DNA from: Thauera sp. 28
GTDB taxonomy: Bacteria > Pseudomonadota > Gammaproteobacteria > Burkholderiales > Rhodocyclaceae
Length of the DNA: 64,000 bases
Direction: 5' to 3'
Assembly: GCF_000310145.2 (NCBI RefSeq)
Contig: NZ_AMXA01000008.1
Location: 1-64,000 of the forward strand
Position numbers and translations under genes: made by a program
The notes under the pieces: generated by a model
What the model was told of the DNA's origin: nothing
Seen by the model: the letters and a program-made list of their open reading frames with translations, nothing else
Database searches by the model: none
In this document: one piece after another, positions 9,750-21,064 of the stretch
Position numbering within the stretch: the stretch's first letter is position 1
Layout: each line of letters opens with the position of its first letter

Positions 9750-10586
9750 GTGACACTACCTGCGCTCAGGCTGCTCGGCGTCGACTTCACCTCCGCGCCC
9801 CGCCGGGCCAAGCCGATCACTGTCGCCCACGGCCACCTGGCCGGTGCAAGTGTGACGCTCGACCGTTTCGAATTGTGCGAGGACTGGCCCTCCTTCGAAG
9901 CCGTGCTGGCGCGCCCTGGTCCCTGGCTGGGCGCCTTCGACTTTCCCTTCGGCCTGCCACGCGAAGCCGTAATCGACCTCGGCTGGCCGCAGGTCTGGCC
10001 GGCACTGGTACGCCACTGTGCAGACCTCGGCAAGCCAGGCTTTCGCGCCGCACTGGACGCTTACCGCGAGTCACGCCCCGTCGGCCAGCGCTACGCCCAC
10101 CGTGCCACAGACCTGCCTGCGCGTTCCCACAGCCCACTCAAGCTGGTCAACCCACCGGTGGGGCTGATGTTCCTGGAAGGCGCAGCCCGCCTGCTCGCCG
10201 CAGGCGTACATCTGCCCGGCCTGCATGACGGCGACCCACAGCGCGTGGCCATCGAGGCCTACCCCGGACTGCTCGCCCGGCGCACCACCACTGCGTCGTA
10301 CAAGAGCGACGAGCGCCGCAGGCAGACCGCGGAGCGGCGCGCGGCACGGGAGGGCATCGTCGATGCGCTGAGTTCTCGACCAGCAGGCGTTGCCGGCAAA
10401 GACGATGCCGGCGGCCTGCATGCGACAAGGACACAGCGCGAAGCCTTGATCGATGACGCCAGCGGCGATCTGCTCGATGCCGCACTCGCCCTGATGCAGG
10501 CAGCCGCCGCAGCGCGCGCGGGCCCGCCGCTGTTCGGCCTACCCGCCGGGATGGACCCGCTGGAAGGATGGATCGCCGGCTGCTAG
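9750..10586 (+). CDS. DUF429 domain protein
   Basis: A 278-residue protein beginning LRLLGVDFTSAPRRAKPI, the nucleotide-fold-like opening of DUF429 proteins, with a later acidic block GAFDFPFGLPR and a Glu-Ala-Tyr-Pro block (AIEAYPGLLARR). The C-terminus has DDASGDLLDAALALMQAAAA. DUF429 resembles RNase-H/actin-like folds and has been suggested to be nuclease-like, but no activity is established. Start is GTG at 9750 with AGGA about 10 bases upstream. Its stop and that of the opposing PadR gene are one base apart, so the two genes converge almost end to end. Confidence 0.82.
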   Translation: MTLPALRLLGVDFTSAPRRAKPITVAHGHLAGASVTLDRFELCEDWPSFEAVLARPGPWLGAFDFPFGLPREAVIDLGWPQVWPALVRHCADLGKPGFRAALDAYRESRPVGQRYAHRATDLPARSHSPLKLVNPPVGLMFLEGAARLLAAGVHLPGLHDGDPQRVAIEAYPGLLARRTTTASYKSDERRRQTAERRAAREGIVDALSSRPAGVAGKDDAGGLHATRTQREALIDDASGDLLDAALALMQAAAAARAGPPLFGLPAGMDPLEGWIAGC

Positions 10587-10587
10587 C

Positions 10588-11124
10588 TCAGTCTTCGGAG
10601 AGCATCTGCAGCGCCTCGTCGTACCATGCGATCCAGTTCTGTTCGTACTGGATGCCGGCCTTGAGGATGAGATGGTGGATGCGGCGCTGGCGCGTGGGCT
10701 CGGCTTCGGACGGAAAATCACGCGCTTCGATGGCACGGTAGGCGTGCAGTTTGTCGGCGTGAAGCGAACGACGGCGCTCGAGCTCGGGGCGCAAGCCAAA
10801 CGGTCCGGCCACGGCATCGGCGCGCAGGCGCACCATGAACTCGTCGCGCAACTCAGGCAGGGGCCCAGCCTCGCCAGCCCATCGGGCCAGCTCCTCGCGA
10901 CCAGCAGGCAGCACGGTGTAACTGCGCTTGCGGGTGCGGCCGGCGTCGGGGTCGGCGTCGGATCGGATCCAGCCTGCCTTTTCCATCCGACCCAGCTCAC
11001 GGTAGATCTGCTGGTGCGTCGCCTGCCAGAAATGGCCGATGGACTTGTCGAAGCGCCGTGCCAGTTCATAGCCGGACGAGGGCTGTTCGAGCAGCGAAGT
11101 GAGCAGTGCGTGGCAGAGCGACAT
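10588..11124 (-). CDS. PadR-family transcriptional repressor
   Basis: A 178-residue PadR-type regulator. The N-terminal winged helix is clear (LLTSLLEQPSSGYELARRFDKSIGHFW, then QIYRELGRMEKAGWI) and carries the usual Tyr and Arg positions. The C-terminal part is helical and rich in Arg and Glu (ELERRRSLHADKLHAYRAIE), fitting the Vir_act_alpha_C dimerisation domain. It is divergent from the fused fatty-acid oxidation gene. The shared region contains two copies of the same inverted repeat, one near its own start and one near the target gene, which suggests autoregulation plus control of the neighbour. The inducer is unknown, though an acyl-CoA or aromatic acid would be plausible. Confidence 0.9.
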   Translation of the reverse strand: MSLCHALLTSLLEQPSSGYELARRFDKSIGHFWQATHQQIYRELGRMEKAGWIRSDADPDAGRTRKRSYTVLPAGREELARWAGEAGPLPELRDEFMVRLRADAVAGPFGLRPELERRRSLHADKLHAYRAIEARDFPSEAEPTRQRRIHHLILKAGIQYEQNWIAWYDEALQMLSED

Positions 11125-11150
11125 GGCGCGAGTCTAAACGCCGCATCGCA

Positions 11151-11174
11151 AACCATGCAACGCGTTGCATGGTT
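11151..11174. promoter_or_regulatory. Operator 1: perfect 24-base palindrome
   Basis: The core is ATGCAAC-N2-GTTGCAT (11155-11170), flanked by AACC/GGTT that extend the symmetry to 24 bases. It sits 27 bases upstream of the PadR start. PadR proteins bind inverted repeats of this kind, so it is the likely autoregulatory site. Confidence 0.75.
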
Positions 11175-11194
11175 AAGCAGGATCTTCTACATTA

Positions 11195-14231
<3,037 letters not shown>

Positions 14232-14235
14232 GCGC

Positions 14236-14259
14236 GCCGAAGCCGAAGCCGAAGCCGAA
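14236..14259. repeat. Tandem hexamer (GCCGAA)x4
   Basis: Four perfect copies of GCCGAA begin 5 bases after the fused-gene stop and end just before the terminator hairpin. They lie outside any gene, so copy-number change would not alter a protein. Confidence 0.8.
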
Positions 14260-14292
14260 AATGGCAGGGCCCGGGGGATACCCGGGCCCTGC
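14258..14292 (-). terminator. Rho-independent terminator after tRNA-Val
   Basis: A perfect 12-base stem (14264-14275 with 14281-14292) and a 5-base loop. Reading leftward, the stem is followed by CATTTTC, giving a short U tract 7 bases beyond the tRNA end. It may also stop rightward transcription from the fused gene, where the U tract is poor. Confidence 0.75.
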
Positions 14293-14298
14293 AAGTTC

Positions 14299-14374
14299 TG
14301 GTGGGTGCTGACGGGCTCGAACCGCCGACATTCGCCTTGTAAGGGCGACGCTCTACCAACTGAGCTAAGCACCC
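14299..14374 (-). tRNA. tRNA-Val (anticodon UAC)
   Basis: The 76-base minus-strand sequence folds as a cloverleaf: acceptor GGGTGCT pairing with AGCACCC, D arm GCTC/GAGC, anticodon stem TCGCC/GGCGA with loop CTTACAA (anticodon TAC), and T loop TTCGAGC on a GGCGG/CCGTC stem. CCA is encoded at the 3' end. It lies between hupB and the fused dienoyl-CoA gene. Confidence 0.96.
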
Positions 14375-14415
14375 GCGCTGTCGCCATCGAGCAGATGACG
14401 AAGCTGCAAAGCCTG

Positions 14416-14688
14416 CTAGTTTACAGCATCTTTGAGCCCTTTACCAGCGCGGAATTTAGGTACCTTGGCTGCCTTGATCTTGATGTTCTTGCCAGTGCGT
14501 GGGTTGCGTCCGGTTCTTGCTGCTCGGTCACCGACGTAAAACGAACCGAAACCGACCAAGGTCACGGTATCGCCTTGCTCGAGTGCCTCGGACACCGAGG
14601 CGAGCGTGGCATCGAGTGCGCGCGCCGCATCCGCCTTGGTCATCGACGCCTTATCCGCAATGCTTGTGATGAGTTCTTGTTTATTCAC
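14416..14688 (-). CDS. hupB: DNA-binding protein HU-beta
   Basis: A 90-residue nucleoid protein that bends DNA as a dimer. The sequence from [26 protein letters not shown] through [30 protein letters not shown] is typical HU, with the Arg-Asn-Pro of the DNA-intercalating arm intact. The start is GTG at 14688; GGAGGG lies 6 bases upstream and decides it against a longer frame that reaches 14766 and has no family match. It follows lon in the same direction, as in many proteobacteria, but has its own promoter. Confidence 0.95.
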   Translation of the reverse strand: MNKQELITSIADKASMTKADAARALDATLASVSEALEQGDTVTLVGFGSFYVGDRAARTGRNPRTGKNIKIKAAKVPKFRAGKGLKDAVN

Positions 14689-14798
14689 TTGGACCCTCCG
14701 AATGGATGCTGCGATCAGGTACTGCGATGGACTCGAACCGACAGCCCGTCGGGCAGCATGACGCACTGATGCACGGCAGGGCTTGCAAACCTGCGATC

Positions 14799-14828
14799 GT
14801 TATAGCGCGCGCAATTCCACGCTGTCAA
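14799..14828 (-). promoter_or_regulatory. Sigma-70 promoter of hupB
   Basis: On the minus strand TTGACA (14823-14828), an 18-base spacer and TATAAC (14799-14804) form a near-consensus promoter. Transcription would start near 14792, giving a leader of about 100 bases before the hupB GTG. Confidence 0.7.
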
Positions 14829-14873
14829 CGACGAAGCCGCAAGGCCCTCGCGGACATTGCGGCTTCGAAGACG

Positions 14874-14892
14874 CGGGCCTGAGCGGCCCGCG
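14874..14892 (-). terminator. Possible lon terminator hairpin
   Basis: GCGGGCC and GGCCCGC flank a 5-base loop 20 bases after the lon stop. The stem is strong but the following bases (GTCTTCG) are a poor U tract, so termination may be partial. Confidence 0.4.
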
Positions 14893-14911
14893 ACCACCCC
14901 TCCAAGGGGCC

Positions 14912-17341
14912 TCAGTGCGCGCGCAGATTCGCTGCGGCCGATCCACCCGCTGCATGCTCGCCGGTCACGCCGGTCTGCGCCACCGGCTCATCGCCTTCCG
15001 GCAGCGGCTCGGGCTTGCGCTCGAGCGCAAGTTCGAGCACACGGTCGATCCACTTGACCGGAACGATCTCGATCGCGTTCTTGATGATGTCCGGAATCTC
15101 GGCGAGATCCTTCACGTTCTCCTCCGGAATCAGCGCGGTGCGGATACCCCCGCGGACGGCAGCCAGAAGTTTCTCTTTCAGGCCTCCGATCGCAAGGACC
15201 TCGCCACGCAGCGTGATCTCACCCGTCATGGCAACGTCGCAACGCACCGGAATCCCAGTCAGCACGGACACGAGCGCTGTCGAGATCGCAATACCTGCAG
15301 ACGGACCGTCCTTCGGGATCGCCCCTTCCGGCAGGTGGATGTGAATGTCGCTCTTCTGGTAGAAATCGGGATCGATCCCGAGCGACCGAGCGCGCTTGCG
15401 CACCACAGACAACGCCGCCTGGATCGACTCCTGCATGACCTCACCCAGTTTGCCGGTGGTGACCACCTTGCCCTTGCCCGGCAGCTGGACGGCCTCGACA
15501 GTCAGCAGTTCGCCGCCAACCTCGGTCCAGGCCAGGCCGGTGACCTGGCCGATCTGGTTCTCTTTCTCCGCCATACCGAAGCTGTACTTGCGCACGCCGA
15601 GGAACTTGTCGAGGTTCTTGGCATTGACCACGACCTTCGTGCTGCGGCTACGCAGCACCAACTGCTTGACCACCTTGCGGCACACCTTGGAAATCTCGCG
15701 CTCGAGACTACGCACACCCGCTTCGCGCGTGTAGTAACGCACGATATCGCGTACTGCTTCCTCGGTGACCGACAGCTCGTCACGCTTGAGCCCATTGTTC
15801 TTCATCTGCTTGGGCAGCAAATAACGCTGGGCGATGTTCACCTTCTCATCCTCGGTGTAACCCGAAAGACGAATGACCTCCATACGGTCGAGCAGCGCCG
15901 CAGGAATGTTCAAGGTGTTTGCCGTGGCAACGAACATCACGTCGGACAGGTCGAAATCGACCTCGACATAGTGATCCTGGAAAGTGTGGTTCTGCTCCGG
16001 GTCCAGCACTTCGAGCAGCGCGGAACTCGGATCGCCACGGAAATCCATGCCGAGCTTATCGACCTCGTCGAGCAGGAACAGCGGGTTCTTCACCCCGACC
16101 TTGCTCATGTTCTGCAGGATCTTGCCCGGCATCGAGCCGATGTAGGTACGGCGATGGCCGCGGATCTCGGCTTCGTCGCGCACGCCACCGAGCGCCATGC
16201 GAATGAATTTGCGGTTGGTGGCCTTGGCAATCGACTGCCCAAGCGAGGTCTTGCCCACTCCGGGCGGTCCGACCAGGCACAGGATGGGCGCCTTGACCTT
16301 GTCCACGCGCTGTTGCACGGCAAGGTACTCGAGGATGCGTTCCTTTACGCGCTCGAGGCCATAATGGTCCTTGTCGAGCACCGTTTCGGCCTCGGCCAGG
16401 TCCTTGCTGACGCGCGACTTCTTCTTCCAGGGCAGACCGACAAGCGTGTCGATGTAGTTCCGTACCACCGTGGCCTCGGCCGACATCGGCGACATCAGAC
16501 GCAGCTTCTTGAACTCGGCCTCGGCCTTGGCGAGCGCCTCCTTGGGCATGCCCGCGGCCTTGATCTTCTTGTCCATTTCCTCGAAGTCGGCACCTTCCTC
16601 GCCTTCCCCGAGTTCCTTCTGGATCGCCTTGACCTGTTCGTTCAGGTAGTACTCGCGCTGGCTCTTCTCCATCTGGCGCTTGACGCGTCCACGGATGCGC
16701 TTCTCGACCTGCAGGATGTCGAGTTCGCCCTCCAACTGGGAAAGCAGGCGCTCGAGGCGCTCGGCGGTATCGAACATCTCCAGCACTTCCTGCTTCTGCT
16801 CGAGCTTGAGCGGCAGATGTGCGGCAATGGTGTCGGCAAGCCTGCCGGCTTCGTCGATGCCAGCCAGCGAGCTGAGGATCTCCGGCGGAATCTTCTTGTT
16901 GAGCTTAACGTACTGGTCGAACTGCGCGATGATCGCGCGCCGCATGGCCTCGAGCTCGTTGTTGCCGGCCTCGACCGGCACGACCGGACGCGCGGTGGCG
17001 ACGAACACGGTGCGCAGGTCGCTAACCGAATCGATATGGGCACGCTGCACGCCTTCGACAAGCACCTTGATGGTGCCATCAGGCAGCTTGAGCATCTGCA
17101 GGATGTTGGCGATGCAGCCGATCGAATACAAGTCCTCGACCGCAGGCTCGTCCTTGGCGGCCGACTTTTGTGCGACGAGGAGGATGCTCTTGCCGTCCTC
17201 CATCGCGTTCTCGAGTGCCTTGATGCTCTTCGGACGACCGACGAAGAGCGGAATCACCATGTGCGGGAACACCACCACGTCGCGCAAGGGCAACAGCGGC
17301 AATTCAATCGCTTCTTTGGGGAGGTCAGCAGGACCCGGCAT
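14912..17341 (-). CDS. lon: ATP-dependent protease Lon
   Basis: Cytosolic AAA+ serine protease of 809 residues that degrades damaged and regulatory proteins. The N-terminal substrate domain begins [23 protein letters not shown]. The AAA+ module has Walker [13 protein letters not shown] and Walker [11 protein letters not shown]. The protease domain has the catalytic Ser in [11 protein letters not shown] and the Lys in the block around [17 protein letters not shown] at 17341 is preceded by AAGGAA with an A-rich spacer. It follows clpX, and a heat-shock-type promoter plus a clpX terminator lie between them, so it can be transcribed alone. Confidence 0.97.
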   Translation of the reverse strand: MPGPADLPKEAIELPLLPLRDVVVFPHMVIPLFVGRPKSIKALENAMEDGKSILLVAQKSAAKDEPAVEDLYSIGCIANILQMLKLPDGTIKVLVEGVQRAHIDSVSDLRTVFVATARPVVPVEAGNNELEAMRRAIIAQFDQYVKLNKKIPPEILSSLAGIDEAGRLADTIAAHLPLKLEQKQEVLEMFDTAERLERLLSQLEGELDILQVEKRIRGRVKRQMEKSQREYYLNEQVKAIQKELGEGEEGADFEEMDKKIKAAGMPKEALAKAEAEFKKLRLMSPMSAEATVVRNYIDTLVGLPWKKKSRVSKDLAEAETVLDKDHYGLERVKERILEYLAVQQRVDKVKAPILCLVGPPGVGKTSLGQSIAKATNRKFIRMALGGVRDEAEIRGHRRTYIGSMPGKILQNMSKVGVKNPLFLLDEVDKLGMDFRGDPSSALLEVLDPEQNHTFQDHYVEVDFDLSDVMFVATANTLNIPAALLDRMEVIRLSGYTEDEKVNIAQRYLLPKQMKNNGLKRDELSVTEEAVRDIVRYYTREAGVRSLEREISKVCRKVVKQLVLRSRSTKVVVNAKNLDKFLGVRKYSFGMAEKENQIGQVTGLAWTEVGGELLTVEAVQLPGKGKVVTTGKLGEVMQESIQAALSVVRKRARSLGIDPDFYQKSDIHIHLPEGAIPKDGPSAGIAISTALVSVLTGIPVRCDVAMTGEITLRGEVLAIGGLKEKLLAAVRGGIRTALIPEENVKDLAEIPDIIKNAIEIVPVKWIDRVLELALERKPEPLPEGDEPVAQTGVTGEHAAGGSAAANLRAH

Positions 17342-17372
17342 TTTTTATTTCCTTCATGAAAGGGTTCCGCTC

Positions 17373-17400
17373 ATCTATGGGCGGGCCCCAGGAATTCAAG
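17373..17400 (-). promoter_or_regulatory. Sigma-32 (heat-shock) type promoter of lon
   Basis: Reading leftward, CTTGAA (17395-17400), a 13-base spacer and CCCATAGAT (17373-17381) fit the sigma-32 pattern CTTGAAA-N11-16-CCCCATnT. It lies about 32 bases before the lon ATG. E. coli lon is a sigma-32 gene, which supports the call. Confidence 0.65.
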
Positions 17401-17412
17401 TGGCGGGCTGCA

Positions 17413-17441
17413 ACAAAGGCCCCGCGCTCAAGGCGCGGGGC
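17413..17441 (-). terminator. Terminator after clpX
   Basis: GCCCCGCGC (17419-17427) and its complement (17433-17441) form a 9-base stem with a 5-base loop, followed leftward by CTTTGTTG. It lies 9 bases after the clpX stop. Confidence 0.65.
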
Positions 17442-17449
17442 ATCAAGCC

Positions 17450-18718
17450 TCAATTGGCTCCCGACACCTTCTGCTGATCAGCATAGATCAGGAGCGGCTT
17501 GCCACCTTCCTCGATGGTCGATTCGTCCACGACAACCTTCTCCACACCGTCCAGCGTCGGCAGGTCGTACATGATGTCGAGCAGGGCCGCCTCGAGGATG
17601 GAGCGCAGACCGCGCGCCCCCGTCTTGCGCTTGATGGCCTTGCGCGCCACTGCGTGCAGTGCTGCGGGGCGGATCTCGAGCTCCACGCCTTCCATCGAGA
17701 ACAGCTTCTGGTACTGCTTGACCAGTGCGTTCTTCGGCTCGACGAGGATCTGGATCAGTGCCTCTTCATCCAGTTCCTGGAGTGTCGCCACCACCGGAAG
17801 GCGGCCGATCAGCTCGGGAATGAGACCGAACTTGATGAGATCTTCCGGCTCCACCTGACGGAAGGTGTCGGTAAGGCTCTTGGTGTCCTTGCTCTTCACC
17901 TCGGCACCGAAACCGATCCCGACCTTCTCGGTACGGTTGCGAATCACCTTCTCGAGCCCGTCGAAGGCGCCACCGCAGATGAACAATACGTTGGTGGTAT
18001 CGACCTGGATGAAATCCTGGTTCGGGTGCTTGCGCCCGCCTTGCGGCGGAATCGAAGCCACCGTGCCCTCGACGAGCTTGAGCAGGGCCTGCTGCACGCC
18101 TTCGCCCGAAACGTCACGGGTGATCGAAGGGTTGTCGGCCTTGCGCGAGATCTTGTCGATCTCATCGATGTAGATGATGCCCTGCTGCGCCTTGTCCACG
18201 TCGTAGTCGCACTTCTGCAGCAGCTTCTGGATGATGTTCTCGACGTCCTCACCGACATAGCCAGCTTCGGTCAGGGTCGTGGCGTCGGCCATCACGAAGG
18301 GCACGTCGAGCAGGCGGGCAAGTGTCTGCGCGAGCAGCGTCTTGCCCGAACCCGTCGGCCCGATCAGCAGGATGTTGCTCTTGGCCAGCTCGACGTCGTC
18401 CTGCTTGGCCTCGACATGGCGCAGGCGCTTGTAATGGTTGTATACCGCCACCGCGAGGTTGCGCTTCGCCTGCCCCTGCCCGATCACGTACTGATCGAGG
18501 ATCTGGCAGATCTCGCGCGGCGTCGGCAGCGAGCCCTTGACGCCCTCGGGGTCGGACTTGCCAACGATCTCGTCGCGGATGATGTCGTTGCAGAGCTCGA
18601 TGCACTCGTCGCAGATGAAGACCGAGGGGCCTGCGATGAGTTTGCGGACCTCGTGCTGGCTCTTGCCGCAGAACGAGCAGTACAACAGCTTCTCGCTGCC
18701 TGCCTTCTTGTCCGACAT
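17450..18718 (-). CDS. clpX: ATP-dependent Clp protease ATP-binding subunit ClpX
   Basis: A 422-residue AAA+ unfoldase that feeds substrates to ClpP. The N-terminal C4 zinc finger has cysteines at 14, 17, 36 and 39. Walker A is [12 protein letters not shown] and Walker B is [10 protein letters not shown], with the pore loop and the [15 protein letters not shown] block containing the IGF-like ClpP-docking loop. The ATG at 18716-18718 has AGGAG 8 bases upstream; the frame continues upstream into clpP without family similarity. It is 17 bases after clpP, so the two are one operon. Confidence 0.97.
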   Translation of the reverse strand: MSDKKAGSEKLLYCSFCGKSQHEVRKLIAGPSVFICDECIELCNDIIRDEIVGKSDPEGVKGSLPTPREICQILDQYVIGQGQAKRNLAVAVYNHYKRLRHVEAKQDDVELAKSNILLIGPTGSGKTLLAQTLARLLDVPFVMADATTLTEAGYVGEDVENIIQKLLQKCDYDVDKAQQGIIYIDEIDKISRKADNPSITRDVSGEGVQQALLKLVEGTVASIPPQGGRKHPNQDFIQVDTTNVLFICGGAFDGLEKVIRNRTEKVGIGFGAEVKSKDTKSLTDTFRQVEPEDLIKFGLIPELIGRLPVVATLQELDEEALIQILVEPKNALVKQYQKLFSMEGVELEIRPAALHAVARKAIKRKTGARGLRSILEAALLDIMYDLPTLDGVEKVVVDESTIEEGGKPLLIYADQQKVSGAN

Positions 18719-18735
18719 TGGGAAAATCTCCTGAA

Positions 18736-19374
18736 TCAGGTGTCGTCGCGGCTGGTGAGGATCTTGTCGACCAGGCCGTACTCCACCGCGGCCGCGGCGG
18801 ACATGAAGTTGTCGCGGTCGGTATCCTTCTCGATGCGCTCCATGCTCTGGCCGGTGTGCTTGGCCAGCATGCCGTTCAGGCGCTCGCGCAGGTAGAGGAT
18901 CTCGCGCGCATGGATCTCGATGTCCGAGGCCTGGCCCTGGAAGCCGCCGAGCGGCTGGTGGATCATCACGCGCGAATTGGGCAGGCAGTAGCGCTTGCCC
19001 TTCTCGCCCGCTGCCAGCAGGAACGCACCCATGCTCGCCGCCTGACCGATGCACAATGTGCTGACGTTCGGCTTGATGAACTGCATCGTGTCGTAGATCG
19101 CCATGCCGGCGGTGACCGAACCGCCGGGCGAGTTGATATAGAAGTAGATGTCCTTGTCCGGATTCTCGGACTCGAGGAACAGCAACTGCGCAACGATCAG
19201 GTTGGCGGTGACGTCATTCACCGGGCCGACGAGGAACACCACCCGCTCCTTCAGAAGGCGCGAATAGATGTCGTAGGCGCGCTCGCCGCGACCACTCTGC
19301 TCGACCACCATCGGGACCAGGCCGAGACCGACCGGGTTCCAGTCGCTGCTGTGCTGGGGTGTTCCTTGCATCAT
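18736..19374 (-). CDS. clpP: ATP-dependent Clp protease proteolytic subunit ClpP
   Basis: A 212-residue serine protease that assembles as a tetradecamer and works with ClpX or ClpA. The catalytic triad is visible as Ser in [12 protein letters not shown], His in [10 protein letters not shown] and Asp in [11 protein letters not shown]. The start is a Met-Met pair at 19374 and 19371, with AAAGGG about 9 bases upstream. A short N-terminal propeptide before GLVPMVVEQ is usual. It begins 20 bases after the trigger factor gene. Confidence 0.97.
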   Translation of the reverse strand: MMQGTPQHSSDWNPVGLGLVPMVVEQSGRGERAYDIYSRLLKERVVFLVGPVNDVTANLIVAQLLFLESENPDKDIYFYINSPGGSVTAGMAIYDTMQFIKPNVSTLCIGQAASMGAFLLAAGEKGKRYCLPNSRVMIHQPLGGFQGQASDIEIHAREILYLRERLNGMLAKHTGQSMERIEKDTDRDNFMSAAAAVEYGLVDKILTSRDDT

Positions 19375-19394
19375 TCGTCAGACCCTTTGCGACT

Positions 19395-20699
19395 TTAAGC
19401 CGCGTTGCCCATCAATTCGTCGAACGCCACTTCCTTGTCGGTGGCATCAGCCTTGCTGCTGACCCAGGCGACGACGTTGTCTTCGATGACCACCGCCTCG
19501 GCTTGAGCCAGACGCTCGGGTTGAGCGTAATACCAGCGCATGAGTTCCGCGGGATCCTCGTAGCTCTGCGCCATTTCCTCGACCAGCGCGCGCACCTGCT
19601 CGGGCTTGGCATGCAGTTCGTTGACCTTGACCAACTCGGCCATGATCAGGCCCAGCTTGACGCGGCGCTCGGCCTGCTCACCGAACCAGGACGGATCCAC
19701 CGGGATGTCCTTGGTCTTGAGGCCGCGCATCTCGAGGTCGCGGCGTGCGTTCTCAGCGAGTTGCTGCGCCTCGGCCTGCACCAGCGCCTTGGGCACTTCG
19801 ATCGGCGTCACAGCGATCAGCGCTTCCATCACCTGCTCCTTGACGCGAGCCTGGATGCGGCGCTTGACCTCGCGCTCGAGATTGGCCTTGACCTCCTCGC
19901 GCAGCTTGGCAACTTCGCCATCGGCAACGCCAAGCGACTTGGCGAAGTCGGCATCGACCACCGGCAGCACGGCCTCTTCGACCGCCTTGACGGTCACTTC
20001 GAACTGAACCGCCTGGCCGGCCAGGTGCTGGGCATGGTAGTCGGCAGGGAAGCTCATGTCGAAGGTCTTGCTCTCGCCCGCCTTGAGACCGAGCACAGCG
20101 GTCTCGAAATCCTTGAGCATGGCGCCAGCACCGATTACGAACGGGAAGTCCTGGGCCTGACCACCCTCGAACACTTCGCCGTCCTTGCGACCGGTGAAGT
20201 CGATAAGAACGCGGTCACCGTCAGCGGCTGCACGATCGACCGCGCTGAAGGTGGTGCGCTGCTTGCGCAGCACATCGATCGTCTTGTCGACCTCGGCATC
20301 GCCGACGGCAAGCACCGGACGCTCGATCTTCTGGCCGGTCAGTTCGCCGATGGTGACTTCGGGGTACACCTCGAACACGGCGCTGAACTCGAGCGCGCCC
20401 TCGCCCTGCGCCTCCTTGGGCTCGATGCGCGGGTAGCCCGCCACACGCAGCCCTTGTTCGCGCACCTTGTCACCGAACGCCTTCTCGACCGCCGCACCGA
20501 CGGCCTCACCGCGGGCCTGGCCGCCATGCGTCTGCGCCACGATCTTCATCGGCACCTTGCCCGGCCGGAACCCCGGCATCTTCACCGTGCGCGCCATGCG
20601 CTTGAGGCGTGCATCCACCTCCTTCTCGATGTCAGCCAGCGCGACGGTGATGTCGATACGGCGCTCCAGCGCGCTCGGGTTTTCCTGGTTCTGCTCCAT
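19395..20699 (-). CDS. tig: Trigger factor
   Basis: Ribosome-bound chaperone with peptidyl-prolyl isomerase activity, 434 residues. The N-terminal ribosome-binding signature GFRPGKVPMKIV is at about residues 44-55. The FKBP domain follows near residue 160 (RVLIDFTGRKDGEVFEGG), then the helical C-terminal arms. It is the first gene of the tig-clpP-clpX run. Upstream, the minus strand carries TAGAAT near 20820-20825 that could be its -10 element, without a clear -35. Confidence 0.96.
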   Translation of the reverse strand: MEQNQENPSALERRIDITVALADIEKEVDARLKRMARTVKMPGFRPGKVPMKIVAQTHGGQARGEAVGAAVEKAFGDKVREQGLRVAGYPRIEPKEAQGEGALEFSAVFEVYPEVTIGELTGQKIERPVLAVGDAEVDKTIDVLRKQRTTFSAVDRAAADGDRVLIDFTGRKDGEVFEGGQAQDFPFVIGAGAMLKDFETAVLGLKAGESKTFDMSFPADYHAQHLAGQAVQFEVTVKAVEEAVLPVVDADFAKSLGVADGEVAKLREEVKANLEREVKRRIQARVKEQVMEALIAVTPIEVPKALVQAEAQQLAENARRDLEMRGLKTKDIPVDPSWFGEQAERRVKLGLIMAELVKVNELHAKPEQVRALVEEMAQSYEDPAELMRWYYAQPERLAQAEAVVIEDNVVAWVSSKADATDKEVAFDELMGNAA

Positions 20700-21064
20700 T
20701 AAATCGATCCTGAGAAGTCAATAAGTGCCAATGAATGCGTCACGGCCGTCGCGCTTGCGCACCCGCAAAGTCTTGCGTTCGCAACGTCGCCAGCATGAAC
20801 ACGATGAACGAAGAGCGGAATTCTAGCACAGCCCCTGCGGCGCACCGGAGGCGTGATCGCGAGTGAGAAAAGCGACACACTTCCTGCGAAAAAAAGCCGC
20901 GCACAGACTGGAACTCACCCCCGCCGAACTGTTCTCATCTACTGACCCGGTCGGCATGTCCAATGCCCCGGCGAAGGCCGCGCAGACGGCCCCCCTGCTG
21001 AACCATCCGAAATGGCGGCCGGACCTTGTATACGCGCCGCCCTGGCTCGCACAGGAGAGACGCC
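20700..21064. other. 365-base divergent region between tig and prkA
   Basis: No gene that I can support lies here. It holds a possible tig -10 (TAGAAT, minus strand, 20820-20825), a weak sigma-54-like element (20953-20966) and the prkA ribosome binding site. A short open frame on the plus strand (20863-21099) overlaps prkA and has no family features. Confidence 0.6.
20952..20967 (+). promoter_or_regulatory. Weak sigma-54-like element upstream of prkA
   Basis: CGGCAT-N5-ATGC has GG and GC exactly 10 bases apart, as sigma-54 promoters need, but matches only part of the TGGCAC-N5-TTGC consensus. E. coli yeaGH, the homologous operon, is sigma-54 dependent, which is the main reason to note it. 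Confidence 0.25.

Noticed and set aside
14700-14770. A tRNA T-arm-like stretch upstream of hupB
   Set aside because: On the minus strand GGTTCGAGTCC looks like a T loop, but the flanking bases do not pair as a stem and no acceptor, D or anticodon arm can be built.
14783-17359. An 858-codon open frame on the plus strand
   Set aside because: It is the complement of lon, which carries all Lon motifs on the minus strand. The product is Leu/His/Asp-rich with no domain.
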